Shown here: positions 56,426-64,000 of the stretch, one piece after another
Numbering within the stretch: position 1 is the first letter of the stretch
Layout: the number at the start of each line of letters is the position of its first letter
From: Plasmodium malariae
Taxonomy: Eukaryota; Apicomplexa; Aconoidasida; Haemosporida; Plasmodiidae
Assembly (NCBI RefSeq): GCF_900090045.1
Contig: NC_041782.1
Span: forward strand, 955,001 to 1,019,000
Length of the DNA stretch: 64,000 nucleotides
Reading direction: 5' to 3'
The notes under the pieces: model-generated
Told to the model about the DNA's origin: nothing
The model's database searches: none
Seen by the model: the letters and a program-made list of their open reading frames with translations, nothing else
Position numbers and translations under genes: made by a program

Positions 56426-59400
56426 ATGGAAGCGTTTTTTGAAGAATACCAAAATGGTACTACATGTACAAGTCATCATTTTGATTTGAATAATGACTTT
56501 ATGAACGCAATTTCGCACAAATATAGTGATGATGTGAGGACAGATGAAGAAGAATTATATGCAGAATTTGATAAAAAAAATAGTGTACCTTATAGCAAGA
56601 AAATATATGAAAAAATAATAAAGAAGATATGTCATCATAATGGTTTAAAACATGTTAATTACTATATTAATAATTTTGATAAAATAAAAAATATTAGGGG
56701 AATAAAAGTAAGAGGGGAAAATAGAATATGTGTATTAACATTATGTTTAAATTATATATATTGTAACTTAAATAATGAAACAATGACTATACATGAATTG
56801 AAAAGCCAGATAAAAAGAAATATATCCCAAACGAAAATTTATTGTAAAAACTTAGCTAAAATTTTATATAGTATTTGTAATAGACTAGGAATAAAAAGTT
56901 GTACGAAGAATGATTTATTACCCTATATGGAAAAATGTATTACTACTATTATTTATAAAATGAAAAATTTAAATAACGATTTTAGCACCAAAAAAAATTT
57001 ACAAGTACAGACGAGGACAAACATATTTGATGAAGTGTTTGAGCTCATTAATAATTTTACCGATAATTATAATGATAATGATTCATTTTATATAGATGAA
57101 AAGAAGAAATATTACAATGAAAACTTTGACGAAATAGATAGTCAGGAAAAGGGTGTCTTGCAAAATAATGACCAGTGCATATATAGAAGAAGCAAGAATA
57201 TCAATGATCATGATTTTGATGATGGTAAAAAATGTAGAGCAAGTGTAACAACTGGAAGTGCAAATGGTGTATCAATTAACGAAGATGAAACAAGTAGTGA
57301 GGCGTGTATGTATAAATGTGTGTCAGCATGTGGTGATAATAGCAATGGTAACAGTAATGATAACAGCAGTGATAATAGCAATGATAACTTAAACAGTTTA
57401 AGTAGGTATATAAGGCGAAAAAGAAGTGTTAATACAAGATCAAAGATGGTAAGAAAGGATGTTGACATGAATGAGTTAATAAAATATTTAGAAAAGAACG
57501 TAACTTTACTCTCTTTGTATTCATGTGTTTTGTATTCTTTTTTTGTTATATGGAATACTAAAGAGAATATGGACATGAATTTGCACAAGAAGGAATGTAG
57601 ATGGAATGGTGGAAATTTGCTTTATTTTATATGTTCTTCTGTTATTATAACCTTTAGTGTTTTCAATATAAGATTAAAAGATCAATTCGTTTGTTATTGC
57701 TTAGATGTTGTGCAGCAGTCGGTAATATCACAAAAGAGGGAAATGTTAAATTTTTTTTTAGTTACACTTAATGAATTTTTAGGTATACCAGTAAATACTT
57801 ATAAAAACGTCCTTTTTTGTATACGAATTATATTCAGTAATTATATAATGCTACAAATGTATTTATTTTATATAATAAAAAAATATAAATTATTAAAGCG
57901 TAAAAAAAAGGGTCTTTTATTTCTCATACAACAATTACAAATACATTTAGCGAAATTATTTAGGATCATTCACACAAATTTTTATAATTTGTCAGATCTT
58001 ATAGTTGATTACAATTTTTTATTTCTATCAGAATATGTTTATATTAATGTAAAGGAAATAATTTCTAAAAATTATGATTTCCTACATATGAAAAAGTTGA
58101 TGAAAGGTTTGATAAAGAATTATTTAACACAAGAAGAAAAAAAAAGATTCGATGAACATCATTTTAATGAGGTGTATGATATAGATTTGAACGACATTAA
58201 ATTATACTTGTCAAAAATTTTATCATATAACTTATATAATGAAGATGAATATCAAATAGATGAACATGTTCAGAAAAATAGTGAAGTAGTTGATCAGTTG
58301 AAAAGGAACAACAGTATCATTTTGGAGAATTCATCACATGGTAGTAGTGAAATTGTATTAGCATGTGAAGAAAAAACAACAAGTGATGCTACATGGGATG
58401 GTAAAAGGATTACAAGTAAATATGCTGCTGATGAAAATTATTTTAGTGATAACAGGTCGAGAATGCAAAATGGCAACAGTCGTACTAGCATAGTTGTTAA
58501 TAAGGATGATATTAGAAATAATGATAGTAGTAACAGCAGCAATAATGATGTTAATTCTTATGAGATCATGCAAGGGTACACGTATGATGAGACCATCAAT
58601 CCGACCATTTACGAACTTCATCATGGGTACAATTTTTATAATCTTAAGCAAAACAATATTGACATTTTTAATTACAGGAAGAATATTATGCTGATCAGCA
58701 ATAATACTGATTGTAGAGATAAGGACATGTGTACTTATTTGCGTAGTGGAGAAAGTAGTTATGAAGTGGGCAGCAATAATGTACGTATGAACACTTTGCG
58801 TACTAATAATGCACGCAGTAATCTAATAGATAGTAATAATAACACTGGAGGCGATAGTAACTTATGGTGCTATTATCGTAATTACACAAGCAAAATTGGT
58901 ATTGGAAAGGAAGAAGACGAAGCAAAGGTAACAATGAAATACCAGATTCAGGACGATTTACAAAACGAAATAAAAGCAGGAATTGGTAACTTTGCTGAAT
59001 TTTTAGAAGAACTTGATAATAACACTCTAAAAAATGAAGAAGTTCTACTACATTTTTTTAAAAATGCAGATATTTTAAAAAAAATTAATTTGTCTACAAT
59101 AAATGAAACAAATATGGAAATTATGCGTTTTTATAATATAAAAATAGTTGTACAATTTTTATTTTATAATATTTTAAAAAGTATTATATATAACTGTTAT
59201 TCATTAAATTTTTTTAGTCTGCACAATTTACATCGTGCCATTAACCCTAAAAAAAATGTCAAAAAAAATAATATTTCATTGTCACATGAAAAAGCAGAAA
59301 TCATAAATACCTCTTTTAAAAGAAAAATAGCTAGTAAAATTAAAGAAATGAAAAATAAAAAATACAAGCTGGAAAAATATCTTATTTGTGAGCAAAATGA

Positions 59401-60808
59401 TTACCTACAGAACTTTCACAACTCTAAATTGTTGAAGGAAAACATAAAATTATTTTTAAGTGACAAAAAAATTATCCTTAAAAATGTTTCAGAATTGTTA
59501 GCATATTGTCTGCAAGAGGAGAATGCAGATCATTCTTTTTCCTTGGAAGTATCAAACGATCAAGCTCTTAATTTTATGCCCAATTCGGGTAAACAGTCTT
59601 TACCATCTAATATGCGTGAGCGCGATGACAACAGTAGTGTGTACGATTGCTACTGCAAGGGGGAAGAATGTACAAATATTCATATAAAAAAAAATAGCTT
59701 ACCATATGATGAAAACAATAATAATAATAGTAGTAATAATAGTAATAGTAATAATAGCAGTGGTAATAATAATAATTATAACAATAGTAATAATAGCAGT
59801 GGTAATAATAATAATTATAACAATAGTAATAATAGCAGTGGTAATAATAATAATTATAACAATAGTAATAATAGCAGTGGTAATAATAATAATTATAACA
59901 ATAGTAATAATAGCAGTGGTAATAATAATAATTATAACAATAGTAATAATAGATAATAATAATAATAGAAAAATAGTAGTAATAATAATATCAGTAATGA
60001 TAATAATAATAATAGCAGTAGTAATAATAATAATAGCAGTAGTAATAATAATAATAGTAGTAATAATAATAATAATAGCAGTAGTAATAATAATAATAAT
60101 AGCAGTAGTAATAATAATAATAATAGCAGTAGTAATAATAATGATAGCAGTAGTAATAATAATGATAGCAGTAGTAATAATAATAATAGCAGTAGTAATA
60201 ATAATAATAGCAGTAGTAATAATAAAAAGAAAATAAAAATAGTTCTATGTCGTTATGCCGCAGAAGATGAAAATTGCCAGTATTATAACGATTTACAAGA
60301 TGCGTCATTTAACTTTTTTGATTACATTTTTAATATTAAGATGATGAAAGATTATAAAGATATGGAAGGGCTATTTCCAGGGAAATATTTTAATGTATTA
60401 TTCAAAATGTTTAATAATATGAACTACTCATTTGGTAGTAAAAAGAAAAAATTAATAAAAATGAGTAATTGCTTGTATCATACCTATCATTTAATAGGCA
60501 TTAAAAGAATAGCAGGTGTTGGTTATAATTTTACTTTTAAAAATGAGTTAAATGATAATTACTCAAAAGTATTAAAAACAAAATTTTCGAATATATTATC
60601 ATTAGAAGATGTCTATTTTGTATTTAATAGATTCTTCTATTTTTTATTTATTTATATTAAATCGCAATGCTGTTTTTTTACTGAAAATGACACGCATTTG
60701 TGTATTGACAATAACAACGCATTACATTCGCCCAAGTTACGTTGTTCTTGTAATAGGGCTAATTGTTGTTACAAAATTAAAACGATTGTCTTATTTGGCA
60801 ACCTATAA
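56426..60808 (+). CDS. Conserved Plasmodium protein, possible cyclin-fold; interrupted by stops in a repeat
   Basis: The frame from 56426 is open to 59953, hits five consecutive stop codons (59954-59968) inside an Asn/Ser repeat, and reopens in the same frame to 60808. The downstream part has normal coding character (EDENCQYYNDLQDAS, FLFIYIKSQCCFF, RCSCNRANCCYK), so it is treated as one gene of about 1460 codons. Residues about 60-185 resemble a cyclin/TFIIB fold repeat (RGENRICVLTLCLNYIYCNL, then a short helix and SQTKIYCKNLAKIL), and about 350-600 is a second mostly helical block. This assignment is tentative. Low-complexity Asn/Ser/Asp segments are at about 270-330, 640-720 and 1095-1270. 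There is no signal peptide. An intron removing the stops, a sequence error in the repeat, and a true interruption are all possible. Confidence 0.7.
59708..60228 (+). repeat. Asn/Ser-coding repeat array (39-bp units, then AAT/AGT runs)
   Basis: Five 39-bp units encode SSGNNNNYNNSNN, with the landmark agcagtgg at 59756, 59795, 59834, 59873 and 59912. After the disrupted sixth position (about 59951-59970) come less regular aat/agt/agc runs (SSSNNNN) to about 60228. Out-of-frame readings are VVIIIIA on plus and CYYYYYY on minus; these are artefacts. Confidence 0.93.
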
Positions 60809-60925
60809 TAAGGATAATTTCCCCCCCTTATATATGATACTTGTCCTTACTCATTTTATCATATCTGTGGTATTCTTTTAATCTTTTTGAGATTTGTTTT
60901 GTTAAAACTTGTTAGTTAGCCAGTG

Positions 60926-60964
<39 letters not shown>

Positions 60965-61714
60965 CGCACCAGCACATATATATACATAATAATTATGTAA
61001 GAAATTATTTCTTATATTCCTTCTTATAATGATTGATTATTTTTTTTTATTTTTCATTTACAAAATATTTAAACCCGCAATATTTATTTTTGTTTTAGTT
61101 CTTGTGAAGTACAGTTTGTTTGATTTAAAAAAAAATAACTTTCGTTTTAAAAATATAAAAAGTTTAGAAAAAATGAAAAAAAATAAAAGGAAAAGAAAAG
61201 GAAAAGAGAAAAAGAAAGATGAATTATTTTAAACTATAAAATAAAGTCTTATTTAAAAAAATTTCAGCATTCTTTGAATAACGAAAATTATGCGAAAAAA
61301 TAAAAACAAAAAGTAAAATAAATGCAACAATTATGCGTTTTTTCCTTTTCAAAAAAGTTTAAGAGGCGAAATTCGTTTCTCCTAACTTATAAAAAGAAAC
61401 GTGTGCACATACATACTTATGTAACGCGCATATACGTGTGATGATATAATTAAAAAAAAAAAAAAAAAATTGTTATATGAAAAAAAAAAAAGCACTTTAA
61501 GGAATAAAAGTTTGTAAAGAAATTTACATTTTGCGTTAAAAATTTTCAAAAATTGTGCTATTTAAAGATATAATTAATCATCACATATATTTTCTTACAA
61601 ACTCAAAATCTCTGTACAAGACTACGTTTTAATTGATTTACTCTTCGCATTCATGCGTATATAATTTTTATACACATGTATAATATACCTATATATGTTT
61701 TGTATATAATTATA
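60809..61714. other. Convergent intergenic region
   Basis: A poly-T run of about 32 at 60931-60962, poly-A runs (61452-61469 and 61480-61490) and general AT-rich sequence. The frame at 61029-61232 is a hydrophobic stretch followed by poly-Lys, and I judge it to be chance. No supported gene. Confidence 0.5.
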
Positions 61715-62595
61715 TATATATAATGCCGTTGTTAATGGGAAAGCACAAAATAACAATTTCATCCATTTCTTTGAGTTCAAAAATTAAGCTCACGGATTCT
61801 TTTCTTTTTGATTTCTTCTTTAAATTTTCATCCAAATGTTTACTATCTTTTCATTTCTTTAGTTTCTATATTGGATAAAGCTACAATACTGCTCAAACTA
61901 ACAGCCTTCATATTTGCAACGTTGTATTTTGCACGTTTTATTAGTATACGGATGGGGTAACAACATTAACAAAACGAACAACAGTAAACAATTAACTTTT
62001 TATTTCTTTGGCATTTTTTTTTCTATCTCTACAAAAGAACCGTATTCCTCTGCACAAATGGTATATCCTTTTCTATTTTCATGTTACTACTAACTTCTAC
62101 GACATTTCTACTTACATCATACAACTGTACTTTTCTTTGTTTTACTATTTTATTTTATTTTTTTTTTTTTAAATTATATTCAAATTTTTAATTGTACAAC
62201 ATTTTATCGTCGTTCTTTACGGAATATTTTTTTGTTTTATCAACAGACAGTTTTCTGTGTCATTATTTTCGCTGCAATTATTAGAATCTTTCGATATTCA
62301 TTTCACTAAATAATTCCTGGCTGCATCTATTTTTATTATGTGAAAAGTTCTTTTCTTTTTTAAATTGACCTTTTTGAACCATATACACTTTTTATATAAC
62401 TGTGGAACTGATTCCACTAGTAGATGTATGTTCATATTGCTAAATTCTTTACTAAGTCCTTCTTTCTTTTCTTTTCTTTTTCTTTTTTCAACATCTTCAT
62501 CACTTGTGCAATGTCATTTTCCTTCTTTCCTTAATCATAATTTTTTGATTTTTATTTTACCGCTTATTCCTAGCTTTCCTTTCCCCCCTTCTCGT
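61715..62595 (-). pseudogene. Frameshift-ridden coding relic downstream of ADA2 (or mis-sequenced ADA2 3' end)
   Basis: On the minus strand, consecutive segments of good coding character occur in changing frames right behind the ADA2 stop. Examples, from right to left: CTSDEDVEKRKRKEKKEG with LVESVPQLYKKCIWFKK (about 62515-62295), RCSQELFSEMNIERF (about 62328-62284), KLSVDKTKKYSVKNDDKML (about 62252-62190), VKQRKVQLYDVSRNVVEVSS (about 62146-62085), GYTICAEEYGSFVEIEKKMP (about 62070-62005), and NMKAVSLSSIVALSNIETKE (about 61915-61852) followed by ELKEMDEIVILCFPI (about 61775-61730). No single frame stays open for more than about 75 codons. Either this is the decayed C-terminal part of ADA2 or of a separate gene, or a poorly sequenced stretch. 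The purine-rich strand makes Lys/Glu-rich readings easy, but several segments are too balanced for that alone. Confidence 0.5.
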
Positions 62596-64000
62596 CTACT
62601 TCTTCTTCTTCTTCCATGTCTTTTTCTTCAACGTTATATGAACCTTTGTCATTTTTACATCTTCCTTCTTCATTAGTAGTAATGTTTCTTTTTTTTTTAT
62701 ACCGTTTTTTTTTGAGGGGCTCCATAAATTTTCTGAACTTTTGGGATCCAGATCATCATCCTTGGTGCTGATGTTATCAGAATCCTTTGACATTAACAAG
62801 GAATATGCCCCTTTTTCTTCTTTTTCTTTTTTTATTTTTCTGTCTCTACATTTTTTATCTTTTGTTACTATTACTGTTCCCTCCCCTTCGGTATTTATAA
62901 TAGTACCTTTTGTATTTTTCTCCTTGTCTATTAAGTATGATTGTTCATATTCATCGGATTTATCAAAAGTTTGATTAGGTAATATAGAATCTTTATTTGT
63001 TATGTTACCATTAAAATTTTTATTAAAATTACCTGAAACTGAATTTTCCTTCAAAGATGAGTTCGTTTCCACTGTTTCATGCGTATGAAGGATATCACCA
63101 ATTTTAGTGTTCTCATTTGATAAAGTATTCATTGTACACTGAATGTTACTAAAACTGTTATCGTTAATGTTATCGTTAATGTTATCGTTAATGTTATCGT
63201 TAATGTTATCGTTAATTTTATCGTTAATGCTATCGTTAATGCTATCGTTAATGTTATCGTTAATGTTATCGTTAATGTTATCGTTAATGTTATCGTTAAT
63301 GTTATCGTTAATGTTATCGTCAATGTTATCGTCATTGTTATCGTTAATGTTATCGTCATTGTTATCGTCATTGTTATCGTCATTGTTATCGTTAATGTTA
63401 TCGTTAATGCTCTTGTTGCTGTTCTTATTATTGTTATTACTGTTACTGCTATTGTTACGACTATTGTTATTACTGCTATTGTTATTATTACCATCATTCT
63501 CATCATTAGCATTATTATTATCGTTACCTTCATTATTGTTTCCGCTATTACTCTTATCGTGATTTGCATTATTATTTCCACTATTTCCACCACTTTGTGC
63601 ATCCATTTCCACATTTTCAGTTCTGCTATACGAACTGACATCAAAATTATTTCTGAGGTTTTTTCTTTTATCTTCTGTTTTTCTCATGTACGTATTATTC
63701 TTACCATTATTATTTGTATTATTATTTATTAGGTCATCTTTATGGTTTATATCAAAACTTAGAAAAAAGTCATACAACTGACCGACCTTGTATCCTTTCA
63801 ATTTTAACTCATTAATATCTTTTAACACATTTAAATTACTATTACATATTTCCATTATTAATAATCTTTTAATTAATAAAAAGAATAAAATAGGAAGTTT
63901 CATATTTTTACAAAATTCTACTTCTTTTTCATTTAACAAATCAAGAGCTAAAAAGGTATCTATATTTAATTTTTTACCATCTTCGATTTCTTCATCCTCT
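62596..64000 (-). CDS. ADA2: Transcriptional co-activator ADA2, C-terminal part with SWIRM domain (cut by window edge)
   Basis: Partner of the GCN5 acetyltransferase in the SAGA/ADA complex. Only the last 467 codons are inside the window; the frame is open through position 64000 (EDEEIEDGKKLNIDTF...), and the apparent start at 63939 is TTG, not a real initiator. The first 90 residues are the ADA2-type SWIRM domain: LLNEKEVEFCKNMKLPILFF, LIKRLLIMEI and GYKVGQLYDFFLSFD align with the family pattern LLxxxExxLCxxLxLxPxxYLxxKxxLxxE...KxxKIYDFxxxxG. The rest is Asn/Asp-rich low complexity with a NDNI tetrapeptide array. The reading to the stop at 62596 becomes LLLMKKEDVKMTKVHITLKK after an A10 run (62689-62698). 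One extra A would give a more natural acidic end (TTNEEGRCKNDKGSYNVEEK). Confidence 0.85.
   Translation of the reverse strand, partial: EDEEIEDGKKLNIDTFLALDLLNEKEVEFCKNMKLPILFFLLIKRLLIMEICNSNLNVLKDINELKLKGYKVGQLYDFFLSFDINHKDDLINNNTNNNGKNNTYMRKTEDKRKNLRNNFDVSSYSRTENVEMDAQSGGNSGNNNANHDKSNSGNNNEGNDNNNANDENDGNNNNSSNNNSRNNSSNSNNNNKNSNKSINDNINDNNDDNNDDNNDDNINDNNDDNIDDNINDNINDNINDNINDNINDNINDSINDSINDKINDNINDNINDNINDNINDNSFSNIQCTMNTLSNENTKIGDILHTHETVETNSSLKENSVSGNFNKNFNGNITNKDSILPNQTFDKSDEYEQSYLIDKEKNTKGTIINTEGEGTVIVTKDKKCRDRKIKKEKEEKGAYSLLMSKDSDNISTKDDDLDPKSSENLWSPSKKNGIKKKETLLLMKKEDVKMTKVHITLKKKTWKKKKK
63154..63412 (-). repeat. 12-bp coding repeat (NDNI) in ADA2
   Basis: About 21 units of gttatcgttaat (plus strand), with gttatcgtcatt variants, encode NIND/NDNI/DDNN on the minus strand. 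All frames on both strands are open across it, producing spurious LMLS and TITL repeats. Confidence 0.95.

Noticed and set aside
61029..61232. 67-aa frame with a hydrophobic start and a Lys-rich end (KKKDELF)
   Set aside because: Poly-T followed by poly-A produces such Phe/Lys proteins by chance. The KDEL-like string is not at the terminus.
63129..63644. Frames reading TITLTITL and LMLSLMLS
   Set aside because: They come from the 12-bp NDNI repeat of ADA2 in the wrong frames or strand.

Overview
The window is nuclear DNA of a malaria parasite (Plasmodium). The evidence is extreme AT richness with poly-A/T and (AT)n tracts, genes carrying long Asn/Lys/Asp-rich insertions, short introns with GTA...TTTAG borders, and lineage-specific genes (HAP2 of the apicomplexan type, MRK kinase). 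From memory, the gene order matches P. falciparum chromosome 10 around PF3D7_1013500 to PF3D7_1014600. Repeats and protein details suggest a different species of the genus, but I cannot name it from the sequence. No rRNA, tRNA, CRISPR array or transposon was seen.

Layout, left to right: phosphoinositide-specific phospholipase C (+, 4 exons); a 2109-residue conserved protein of unknown function (+); a secreted thioredoxin-fold protein without the CXXC pair (+, 3 exons); a signal-peptide, acidic, single-pass membrane protein (+, 4 exons); eIF2B delta (-); GDP-L-fucose synthase (-, 7 exons); a repeat-rich secreted protein matching the position of the putative merozoite surface protein (+); the male gamete fusogen HAP2 (+, 2 exons); a giant SPRY/LisH/CTLH protein of the RanBPM/Gid1 type (+, 2 exons); the CDK-activating-type kinase MRK (+); a helical, possibly cyclin-fold protein interrupted by stop codons inside an Asn/Ser repeat (+); and the C-terminal half of the SAGA co-activator ADA2 with its SWIRM domain (-), cut by the right edge.

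These are independent single-gene transcription units, not operons. They cover lipid/calcium signalling (PI-PLC), translation control (eIF2B), nucleotide-sugar synthesis (GDP-fucose), surface and fertilisation proteins (MSP-like, HAP2), ubiquitin-ligase scaffolding (RanBPM-like) and transcription/cell-cycle control (MRK, ADA2). Intergenic stretches of 0.8 to 3.7 kb are mostly AT microsatellites and minisatellites.

The most interesting unexplained signals are: (1) a 0.9 kb strip behind ADA2 that looks coding on the minus strand but changes frame many times; (2) five consecutive in-frame stops inside gene 11, with the same frame reopening; (3) several small splice-consistent reading frames hidden in 'intergenic' DNA (20.4, 28.7, 37.6, 52.9-53.6 and 55.7 kb); (4) a spliced, in-frame N-terminal leader for MRK; and (5) an ER/secretory thioredoxin fold that has lost its redox cysteines.
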